Of a DNA stretch of 64,000 bases, positions 53,278 to 64,000 are shown piece after piece. The notes beneath the pieces are model-generated. The model was not told the DNA's origin. It saw only the letters and a list, made by a program, of their open reading frames with translations, and searched no databases. A program made the translations under genes and the position numbers. This DNA comes from Candidatus Caldilinea saccharophila (GTDB lineage Bacteria > Chloroflexota > Anaerolineae > Caldilineales > Caldilineaceae), in the NCBI GenBank assembly GCA_016710365.1, contig JADJVW010000003.1:146501-210500 (forward strand). The letters run 5' to 3'. The stretch's first letter is position 1; every line of letters begins with the position of its first letter.

Positions 53278-54129
53278 TCACAGTAAGTTTACACGGAAAC
53301 GGGGCGTAAAATCAGCGTTCTGCAGGGTGCGGTAAAGTTGAAAAACAAGGCTGGTCACCGGAAGCGGGACGCCCAGATCGTCAGCAGCCTCCAACACGAG
53401 CCGCAGATCCTTCTGCTGCAAGTCAATCGTGAAGCCTGGGCGCCAATCGCGCTGCATGATCTGCGGTGCGCGATTGGTAAACATCCAACTGCCTGCCGCG
53501 CCCTGGCTGATGGCGTTGTAAGTTTTTTGGAGGTCTACGCCGCCTGCCTGTGCAAACAGCAGCGCTTCACACATAGCGATGCAGTTGCCGACGACCAGCA
53601 CCTGATTGACCAGCTTGGCAGTCTGCCCGGCGCCATGTCCGCCGATGTGGGTGATGGTCTTGCCCATTGCCTGGAAAAGGGGGAGTGCGCGCTCAAATTG
53701 CTCGCGCTCCCCGCCGACCATGATGCTGAGCGCACCCTTGGCCGCCCCTTCGCTGCCGCCGCTGACCGGCGCATCGAGCATAAAGATGCCGACTTCGCTT
53801 AGCGCCAGCGCCATATCGCGTGTGGCCTGTGGGCTGATCGTGCTGCAATCGATGACTAAAGCTCCTGAACGCGCGCCGTGGATGACGCCATGTTCGCCTA
53901 ACACCACCTCCTGCACATCCGCGGTGTCGTTGACGCAGATGACGACAATATCGCTGCGTTCGGCAACATCGGCTGGGCTGGCGCCAGCGTGCGCGCCCTG
54001 CCCCACGAGATCCTGCATGCGGGTCACCGTGCGGTTCCAAACAGTGAGCGGAAAGCCGGCGTTGAGCAGGTTGGCGGCCATGCCTTGTCCCATGATGCCG
54101 AGACCAATGAAACCGAGTCGTTCCGACAT
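53278..54129 (-). CDS. NAD(P)-dependent beta-hydroxyacid dehydrogenase
   Basis: 283 residues. RLGFIGLGIMGQGMAANLLNAGFPLTVWNRT is the Rossmann start, LDAPVSGGSEGAAKGALSIMVGG is the substrate loop, and HGAGQTAKLVNQVLVVGNCIAMCEAL carries the catalytic Lys. Family members include 3-hydroxyisobutyrate dehydrogenase and tartronate-semialdehyde reductase; substrate not determined. It stands alone. Confidence 0.92.
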   Translation of the reverse strand: MSERLGFIGLGIMGQGMAANLLNAGFPLTVWNRTVTRMQDLVGQGAHAGASPADVAERSDIVVICVNDTADVQEVVLGEHGVIHGARSGALVIDCSTISPQATRDMALALSEVGIFMLDAPVSGGSEGAAKGALSIMVGGEREQFERALPLFQAMGKTITHIGGHGAGQTAKLVNQVLVVGNCIAMCEALLFAQAGGVDLQKTYNAISQGAAGSWMFTNRAPQIMQRDWRPGFTIDLQQKDLRLVLEAADDLGVPLPVTSLVFQLYRTLQNADFTPRFRVNLL

Positions 54130-54270
54130 AAATTCTCCTTACCTGTGGTGGCTGAGTAGAGCAATGGCCCCGGGCGGGCGATGATGGTGGGCGACATTCA
54201 GGAAGCGGGCGCAGCATGACCAGACATTTTGTTCTATTCAGATTGTAACAAACAACGCTCCTATCAGCAA

Positions 54271-54307
54271 CACACCCGGCGCTCGCCAATGCTGCACGCC
54301 GGGTGTG
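54271..54307 (-). terminator. Stem-loop after clpC
   Basis: CACACCCGGCG (54271-54281) and its exact complement (54297-54307) with a 15-base loop, 30 bases after the clpC stop. It has no long T-tract. Confidence 0.55.
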
Positions 54308-54336
54308 AAAGACTTGATTGGTGCGGACGAACGGCG

Positions 54337-56795
<2,459 letters not shown>

Positions 56796-56844
56796 AGATC
56801 TTCCCTTGTACAACTAATCATAGCCGGTCTTTCCCGACACGTGC

Positions 56845-56853
56845 ACTATATCA
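56845..56853 (-). promoter_or_regulatory. Extended -10 for clpC
   Basis: Minus strand TGATATAGT (TGN plus TATAGT) about 50 bases before the clpC ATG. No clear -35. The rest of 56854-57060 holds only unpaired AT-rich sequence. Confidence 0.4.
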
Positions 56854-57064
56854 GAAACGCGAGGGAAATCGCAGTAAGTGCTGTTCCGCTTTGCGTTCTA
56901 AAGTTCCCACCTGCCGGGCAATGGTGGGGTGGTAAATGGACAAATCACACTCTTATTTAACGATGCGTTTTCAACTTTGTCAATTCGCTTTTTGAGTAGC
57001 GAAACCTACCCATTATCATTAGAACGTTTGAATGCTCTCAACGTTCCAACCTTGACCGATCCTG

Positions 57065-57104
57065 CAAAAAAACATACGGACACGAAAGTTCGTGCCCGTA
57101 TGTT
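57065..57104 (-). terminator. Intrinsic terminator after the S1-domain gene
   Basis: AACATACGG...CCGTATGTT stem (one G-U) followed on the minus strand by TTTTTTT and GCAGG, 35 bases after the stop at 57139. A strong rho-independent terminator. Confidence 0.9.
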
Positions 57105-57138
57105 TTCGCTCTCATCAAATCGACTGGATGCCCAGCGG

Positions 57139-58391
57139 TCAGACCGCCTCGGCAACCGCTTCGATAACGGATTCTTCGGTAGCATCCTCGACGGCAGCTT
57201 CCGTTTCGCCTTGCTCGGTGCTGGGAGCAATTTGCCAATCGACCTCCGGCTCCGGCAGCGCCTGTTTGAGGCTCAGACCCAAGCGGCGCTTGTCACTCTC
57301 GATGCGGATGATGCGCAGATCGTAGACATCCCCTTCAGCGACAACTTCCTTGGGATGCGCCACGCGGCGCTCCGAGAGTTCGCTAATGTGGATCAAGCCT
57401 TCGATGCCCGTATCCACCAGGCGAGCAAAGGCGCCAAAGTTCACCAGTTTGGTGATGCGGCCCTGGACGATCTGACCGACCTGGTAGGTGTTGTCGATGA
57501 TCTCCCACGGCTGTGGCGCCAAACGCCGCAGACTCAGGCCGATCCGGCGCCGCTCAGCATCGACGGTGAGAATCTGCACCTTGATGCGTTCGCCCACACG
57601 CACGACTTCGCTCGGATGGGTGACGCGGTTCCAACTCAATTGCTCAGGTGGATCAGGCCGTCCGCGCCGCCGAGGTCGACAAAAGCGCCAAAGTCAGCGA
57701 TGCTGCTGATCACGCCTTCCATAATCAACCCTTCGTGCAGCGTTTCCAGCAGTTGGTCTTTCTGCTGCCGGCGCCACTCGCGCATCGCCAGCCGTTCGGA
57801 AAGGATCAGCCGGTTGCGCTTGCGATCGATGTCGATCACCTTCAGCTTGAGGGTGTCCCCCATCAACGAAGAATAACGTGAATCCGTCTCTTCCTCACTG
57901 GTGGTGACCGGCGTGGTCGTCAGTTGGCTGGCCGGCACAAAGCCGCGCACCTGGCCCAGCCGCACAATGACGCCGCCGCGATTGAAGGAATCGACCGGGC
58001 ACTCGAAAATATCCTGAGTGCGCATCAACTCCTCGGCGCGTTCCCAGTCCTTTTCGGCCAGCGCTCGACTGATGCTCAACTGGAGATTGCCATCGCGATC
58101 CTCGCGAATGACATAGACCGGCACTTCATCCCCAATGTTCAGCGCCTCCAGCGTATCGCCGACGCGATCAAATTCACGTCCCGATACGACGCCTTCCGAC
58201 TTGAAACCGATGTCCACCAAGACTTCGTTGGAGCGCTTGTCGACGATGATGCCGGTGCGGATCTCGCCAGAGAACGGCTCCTGCAGCGAGCGCTCGATTT
58301 CTTCCAACAACGCAGCCATGGGATGATTGCGATATTCTTCATCGCTCAGCCAGTCGTGTCCACCAGTTGTCAATACTCGAACTTCATTCAT
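57139..58391 (-). CDS. rpsA: S1 RNA-binding-domain protein (30S ribosomal protein S1-like), one frameshift
   Basis: About 417 residues in the corrected frame, starting MNEVRVLTTGGHDWLSDEEY at 58391. At least four S1 repeats: SGEIRTGIIVDKRSNEVLVDIGFKSEGVVSGREF, DIFECPVDSFNRGGVIVRLGQVRGFVPASQL, HEGLIMEGVISSIADFGAFVDLGGADGLIHLS and VQGRITKLVNFGAFARLVDTGIEGLIHISELSERRV. The frame breaks at 57638-57643, where HLS should continue ELSWNRVTHPSEVV; a missing G explains it. The acidic tail (TEQGETEAAVEDATEESV) is typical. RpsA-type proteins bind mRNA and start translation; four repeats is shorter than the six in Proteobacteria but usual here. Confidence 0.9.
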
Positions 58392-58478
58392 ACAACTTTA
58401 CAATCCTCCGAAACAAAATTAGGCCTATCACCCGATCGGTGATGAATTCACAATTTCTTCGCAATTTCTTCTGCTGAT

Positions 58479-58863
58479 CTATTGCTCGTTCAGCAGCACG
58501 ATCATTTCGATCTCAACCAGGCCCTGCTTAGGCAGTGCAGCCACCTGAACTGTGCTGCGCGGCGGCTCATGGCCGAAAACCTCGCCATAAATTTGATTGA
58601 CTACAGCAAAATCTGCCATGTCTGCCAGGAAAATGGTGGTTTTCACAACATTTTCAACGCGCACACCGGCGGCGGTCAACACCGCTTGCATATTGGCAAG
58701 CGCCTGACGCGTCTGCGCTTCAATGCCTTCGCAAGTCGCCTGTAGCTGGATCCAGACCCAATTGGCCGGAGGCAAACAAAAAGTTTCCCGCCCGAATTGC
58801 CTGCGAGTATGGCCCAATCGCCGCAGGCGCGTCAGACGTACTAATCACATTGCGGTTGTTCAT
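58479..58863 (-). CDS. RidA/YjgF-family enamine deaminase, one frameshift
   Basis: About 127 residues. ATG 58863 starts MNNRNVISTSDAPAAIGPYSQAIRAGNFLFASGQLGLDPATG. The frame slips near 58736 and continues CEGIEAQTRQALANMQAVLTAAGVRVENVVKTTIFLADMADFAVVNQIYGEVFGHEPPRSTVQVAALPKQGLVEIEMIVLLNE, the rest of RidA, including the conserved PPRSTVQVAALPKQ. Two missing bases or one extra base explain it. It removes 2-aminoacrylate-type intermediates. Confidence 0.9.
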
Positions 58864-59063
58864 AGTGTCTCATTCGATTCAAAAACAAGGGTATGCGCTG
58901 TGGTGAACGAGGACAGAGTTGCCAACACTTTTGTAGGTAGTGGCAACACGACAAACTTTTCAATCAATCTGAAGATACCAACTTTCCCTAGAAATATGTC
59001 AGGAATTGTACTGTCTATTGTCGTTACCGTCAAGAACGCACATGAGTAAAATTAAAGAATGCA

Positions 59064-60088
59064 TTAATCGGGCACGATTGGCAGGCTACGGCGCATAATC
59101 TCGTAATTTTCCAGCGCACGGCCCGCGCCCAATGCCACACATGCGATCGGGTTCTCCGCGACGTAAGCCGGCACCCCGGTTTCCTGCGTGAGTAGCTGCG
59201 CCACGTTGCGCAACTGCGAACTGCCGCCGGTCAACACCATGCCGCGGTCGATGATGTCGGCGGCAAGCTCGGGCGGCGTCTTTTCCAGCGTGGCGCGCAC
59301 CGTGCTGACCACTGCCTGCAGCGGCTCCTGCAGCGCCTCGGTGACTTCGCTGCTGCTGATTTGAATGATCTTGGGCAGCCCCGTCACCTGGTCGCGCCCG
59401 CGCACTTCCATGTAACGGTCGTCTTCCATCGGCAACGCGCTGCCGATGCCGATCTTGATTTCCTCGGCGGTCTGCTCACCGATCAGCAAATTGTACTTCT
59501 TGCGCACGTAGTTGATGATCGCCTCATCAAAGCGATTGCCGCCAATGCGGACGCTGCTCCACACGACGATGTCATACATCGAGGCGACCGCGGCTTCGGT
59601 GGTGCCGCCGCCCATGTCTAGCACCATGTTGCCGGTTGGCGTCCCAATGGGTAAGCCCGCGCCATACGCGGCGGCCAATGGTTCGGGAATCAGATAGGCA
59701 GCGCCCGCGCCGGCCTGCATCGCCGCATCGTGCACCGCGCGCTCTTCCACACTGGTGACGCCGCGCGGGGTGCTGATCATCACTTTGGGGCGAAAGAGCG
59801 GGCGAAAGAGCGGGTTGGGGTCGCCGGCCACCGTCTGGATCAGATACCGCAACATCGCTCGGTCACCACAAAGTCGGCAATCACCCCATCGCGGATCGGG
59901 CGCGCCACTTCAATGCTTTCCGGCGTACGGCCCAACATGTCATAGGCTTCATGCCCCACCGCCACCATCGTATTATCGCGCAGGCGAATCGCGACAACCG
60001 ACGGCTCATTCATGACGATGCCGCGACCTTTGACATGCACCAGAACATTCACGGTCCCCAAATCGATCCCGATGTGCTTTCCAAACAT
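59064..60088 (-). CDS. mreB: Actin-like cell-shape protein MreB, one frameshift
   Basis: About 341 residues from ATG 60088 (MFGKHIGIDLGTVNVLVHVKGRGIVMNEPSVVAI), the normal MreB start; an upstream GTG 60133 only extends it. The frame breaks at about 59854, where FVVTER should continue MLRYLIQTVAG; one base is missing. STPRGVTSVEERAVHDAA, NMVLDMGGGTTEAAVASM, and GMVLTGGSSQLRNVAQLL are the ATP-binding motifs. It forms membrane filaments guiding wall synthesis. It follows atpC closely, as in other Chloroflexota as far as I recall. Confidence 0.93.
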
Positions 60089-60152
60089 AGCTTGGTTTAT
60101 TACTCTCTTGCCGGATCGTGCAACGTCCGCCACCGGCAGGCGGGCGTCAACG

Positions 60153-60487
60153 CTAAATTCGGCACCTGCTGCGGCGGTGGGTTATCGGCCAGAATCTGCG
60201 GCGCTCGCGGGGCGTGCTCTTCCGCCCGTCGATATTGCTCCCAGGTTCGGCGGCATCGGCCAGAATCGTCACCTTGTCGGGGCGCACCTCAACAACGCCG
60301 CCGCTGACGGCGATAAATTGTTTCTCGTCGCGCTTGTGCAAGACGATCTCACCAATATCGAACGTAGAAAGCAATGGTGCATGGCCCGCAAGACGCCCAT
60401 CTGGCCATTCGCCGGGCAAGGTCACCATTTCGACCTCCGCTGGTAAAGCCTTTTTCCGGTGTGACGATGTCGACCTAGAATTGGCAT
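60153..60487 (-). CDS. atpC: ATP synthase F1 epsilon subunit, several indels
   Basis: The start is ATG 60487. MPI(L)VDIVTPEKALPAEVEMVTLPGE, LAGHAPLLSTFDIGEIVLHKRDEKQFIAVSGGVVEVRPDKVTILADAAEPGSNID is the epsilon beta-barrel, but two G's must be removed and a few bases restored near 60410 and 60250 to keep one frame. The C-terminal helices are not recoverable with confidence, so the end could lie anywhere from 60153 down to about 60100. The many indels in one short gene indicate poor consensus here, not evolution. It regulates ATP hydrolysis and couples F1 to F0. Confidence 0.85.
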
Positions 60488-60529
60488 AGTGCAGAGGCGT
60501 AATGCGTATGCGTAACTTTTTATTTATCC

Positions 60530-61926
60530 TTACGATCGCAATTTCGCACCTTTTGCCACTGCTTCTTCAATGGTGCCGACCATGTAAAGGCCGGTTCGGG
60601 CAAGTCATCATGCTTCCCATCTAAGAATTTCACGGAAACCGCGCACAGTTTCTTCGATCTTGACGAATTGGCCGGGCGTACCCGTGAACTGGGCCGCGAC
60701 GAACATTGGCTGCGTCAAGAAGCGCTGCATCTTGCGCGCGCCACAGTCAGCTTGTCATCTTCGCTCAACTCTTCAACACCAAGAATGGCGATGATGTCTT
60801 GCAAATCGCGATAGCGCTGCAACGTGCGTTGTACCTGGCGAGCAACGGCGTAATGTTCCTCGCCTACGATCAGCGGGTCAAGAATACGGCTGGTTGAACC
60901 CAACGGATCGACCGCTGGGAAAAGGAACTGCTCGGCCAGTGAGCGCTGCAACGTAATCGTCGCGTCCAGATGGGCGAAAGTCGTCGCTGGCGCCGGATCG
61001 CTATAGTCGTCAGCAGGTACGTAGACCGCCTGCATCGACGTGATGGAGCCAGTCTTGGTGGAGGTGATGCGTTCTTGCAGCGTCCCCATGTCGGTGCCCA
61101 GGGTCGGTGCATAACCGACGGCGCTGGGCAGGCGGCCAAGCAGGGATGACACTTCGGAACCGGCCTGGACAAAGCGGAAGATATTATCGATGAAGAGCAG
61201 CACATCGCGACCTTCATCGCGGAAATATTCAGCCATCGTGACGCCCGTCAACCCCACGCGCAAGCGGGCGCCTGGCGGCTCGTTCATCTGGCCGAAGACC
61301 ATCACAGTCGAATCGATAACGCCCGACTCGATCATTTCACGCATGAGGTCGTTGCCTTCGCGGCTGCGTTCGCCCACACCGGCAAAGACAGAGTAACCGC
61401 TGTGGAACTCAGCCACATTGTGGATCAACTCTTGGATCACGACCGTTTTTCCGACACCGGCGCCGCCAAAAATGCCCGTCTTGCCACCGCGGGTGAAAGG
61501 GGCGATCAGATCGACGCACTTGACGCCCGTCTCGAACATCTCGGCCTTGGTGCTCTGCTCGGAGAAGGGCGGCGCGGTGCGATGGATCGGATAGGTCATC
61601 TCGGCATTGACCGGGCCCTTGTTGTCGATCGGGGCGCCCGTCACATTGAAAAGACGGCCCAGCGTCGCCGGGCCAACCGGCACGCGAATGGGCGAGCCTG
61701 CGGAGACGCCTTCCATCCCGCGGCGCAGACCATCCGTGCTGCCCATGGCGACGGTGCGCACGACGTTGTCACCGATCTGCTGTTCGACTTCCAGCACTAG
61801 CGTCACACCATCATCCATGGCCACAGTGATGGCGTCGTAAATTTCGGGCATATGACCAGAGGGGAACGCAACGTCCACCACCGGCCCGATCACGCTTTGA
61901 ATCGTGCCACTCAATTGCTCAGGCAC
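60530..61926 (-). CDS. atpD: ATP synthase F1 beta subunit, three indels
   Basis: The first 400 residues are a clean frame: IQSVIGPVVDVAFPSG, GGAGVGKTVVIQELIHNVA (Walker A), SREGNDLM, VLLFIDNIFRFVQAGSEVSSLLGRLPSAVGYAPTL. After DDKLTVARAR the frame slips at a GC-dinucleotide tract (about 60716). KMQRFLTQPMFVAAQFTGTPGQFVK and HDDLPEPAF follow in shifted frames (extra T about 60629, missing T about 60593). The corrected stop TAA is at 60530-60532. It is the catalytic subunit of the F1 motor. Clearly not a pseudogene in the living cell. Confidence 0.95.
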
Positions 61927-61996
61927 AGAGGACCTCCTTGAATAGGGTTCTCATTCTCTTTCGACATCTGTAACGCGGCAATCAACCCTCTGGCGT

Positions 61997-62941
61997 TCAA
62001 GCCAGCGATGATGCGCTTTCCCAATTGACCGTCAGCCATGCTTCGCTGGCGGTTGCTGCCTTACTTGTGCTGCCTTCCTGCGCCGTGGTGCCACCGATAA
62101 TGTCCATCAATTCGCTCGTGACCGAGCCCTGGCGGGCTTTGTTATAGGTCAATGTCAAATCGTCAATCAATTCACCGGCGGCATCGGTGGCGTTGCGCAT
62201 GGCGACCATACGCGCCGAATGCTCGCTGGCCAACGATTCATAGATCGCCTGTAAAACCTGCACTTCGGTGAAACCGTAGAGCACACGATTGAGCACTGCT
62301 TCGGGCGATGGCTCAAAAATATATTCCGGCGCCATAGTCGCCGATGGATCCGCGGGTTGCACCGGCAACAACTGATGCACTATCGGCTCTTGACGGATTG
62401 TGTTGACAAAGTCTGTGTAGACCATCAGCACTTCATCGGTGTGACCAGACAGGAAATCGTCAATCAAAATACGCACGATCGGCCCGATGTGATAGGTGGT
62501 CGGGTTGTCCGGGATGCTGGTGAATTCGGCGCGTACGACTGGATCGTAACGCAGCAGCCACTCTCTCCCTTTTTTCCCGATAGCGACGACCGTCACCTCG
62601 GCGCCCTCTTTGCGCTTCTCTCGCATGACTTGCGCACAACGACGGATAACATTGGCGTTAAAGCCACCTGCCAGCCCACGATCGCCTGTGACCAGCAGAA
62701 TGCCGACGCGCTTGACAGGGCGCGGTCGGATCAGCGGGTTGAGTTCGCTTTCCGTGTTCGTCAACCGCGCAATATAGGTTAACACCTCACGCGCTTGTTG
62801 CGAATAGGGGCGCGTGGCGAGCACCTGTTGCTGCGCCTTGCGCATCTTGGCAGCCGACACTGCTTCCATGGCCTTGGTGACCTGGGCAATATTTTTCACC
62901 GACTTGATACGTTGTCGGATTTCACGAGTTGAGTTCGCCAA
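61997..62941 (-). CDS. atpG: ATP synthase F1 gamma subunit
   Basis: 314 residues. MANSTREIRQRIKSVKNIAQVTKAMEAVSAAKMRKAQQQVLATRPYSQQAREVL is the N-terminal rotor helix, ILLVTGDRGLAGGFNANVIRR the Rossmann part, and EHSARMVAMRNATDAAGELIDDLTLTYNKARQGSVTSELMDIIGG the C-terminal helix. Slightly longer than the usual 290 because of a short Ala/Ser tail (TTAQEGSTSKAATASEAWLTVNWESASS). Between atpA and atpD, standard order. Confidence 0.95.
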   Translation of the reverse strand: MANSTREIRQRIKSVKNIAQVTKAMEAVSAAKMRKAQQQVLATRPYSQQAREVLTYIARLTNTESELNPLIRPRPVKRVGILLVTGDRGLAGGFNANVIRRCAQVMREKRKEGAEVTVVAIGKKGREWLLRYDPVVRAEFTSIPDNPTTYHIGPIVRILIDDFLSGHTDEVLMVYTDFVNTIRQEPIVHQLLPVQPADPSATMAPEYIFEPSPEAVLNRVLYGFTEVQVLQAIYESLASEHSARMVAMRNATDAAGELIDDLTLTYNKARQGSVTSELMDIIGGTTAQEGSTSKAATASEAWLTVNWESASSLA

Positions 62942-62960
62942 GGTGCTCTTTTCCCTCCAG

Positions 62961-63088
62961 AAGGAGATAGAGAGGAAGAGAGTAGAGATGATGAAGACTT
63001 GCAGTGAGCCGAAAAGTTGTTGGGACTCTGGCCCACTCGCCTACACAGTAAATCTCCAACCTCTAGTCTCTAATCTCCCCTTCTCTCA
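62961..63088. repeat. GAGAGTAGAGATG/CTAGTCTCTAATCTCC word repeat
   Basis: Purine-rich words (62961-62990) face pyrimidine-rich words (63050-63088) between atpA and atpG. The same word family as 26911-27022 and 45794-45845. It is transcribed with the ATP synthase operon. Confidence 0.65.
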
Positions 63089-63108
63089 TGCTCTGAATTG
63101 CCTCTGTG

Positions 63109-64000
<892 letters not shown>

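Overview
The window looks like a GC-rich member of the Chloroflexota, probably close to Caldilineae/Anaerolineae. This rests on gene content: several sugar-type ABC systems, LacI regulators, GH3 and GH172 enzymes, a fused CoA-transferase, and an atpA-atpG-atpD-atpC-mreB-rpsA-like-clpC run on one strand. It also has abundant intergenic inverted repeats built of purine-rich words. No rRNA, tRNA or CRISPR array was recognised.

Layout. 1-409 is a decayed DDE transposase. 733-10325 is a plus-strand locus: LacI regulator with two operators, lipoprotein binding protein, two permeases, two ATPases of the dipeptide/oligopeptide type, then two GH172 (DUF2961) glycosidases. 10437-14134 holds an acetyltransferase, an F420-type oxidoreductase and a nucleotide-sugar dehydrogenase, two of them carrying repeat-like inserts. 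14189-17887 (minus) is a CUT1 sugar transporter. 18104-21020 holds a broken FAD oxidoreductase and two divergent toxin-antitoxin pairs. 21095-33613 is a second carbohydrate region: a minus-strand GH3 xylosidase-like gene, then LacI, binding protein, permeases, ATPases and a second GH3 with the same architecture as the first locus. 33493-37823 is an accessory island: an AT-rich membrane-protein gene with an attC-like site, a Gp49/XRE toxin-antitoxin pair, a 250-bp direct repeat of the upstream GH3 3' end, a GIY-YIG-like fragment, a UPF0175/DUF3368 pair, an immunity-like gene and a TfoX remnant. 37823-44424 carries mug, DUF4037, a GIN-domain lipoprotein, a CoA-transferase and thiolase pair, RidA and DUF2461. 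44752-48693 is a sulfur/persulfide gene set beside a divergent LysR gene. 48969-53178 is a MacAB-type exporter. 53278-64000 is housekeeping: a beta-hydroxyacid dehydrogenase, clpC, an S1-domain protein, RidA, mreB and the F1 ATP synthase genes.

How it works together. Two paralogous loci pair an oligopeptide-type importer, a LacI repressor and a different terminal glycosidase set. I infer uptake and breakdown of plant oligosaccharides: an arabinan- or fructan-like substrate in the first and a xyloside/glucoside in the second. A third, CUT1-type importer serves another sugar. In all three, an inverted repeat lies between the binding-protein gene and the first permease gene.

Caution. Many genes, including mreB, atpD, atpC, the S1 gene and clpC, are broken by one- or two-base frameshifts or small deletions. 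Essential genes are unlikely to be dead, so I read most of these as consensus errors in an unpolished long-read assembly and give the reconstructed gene spans.
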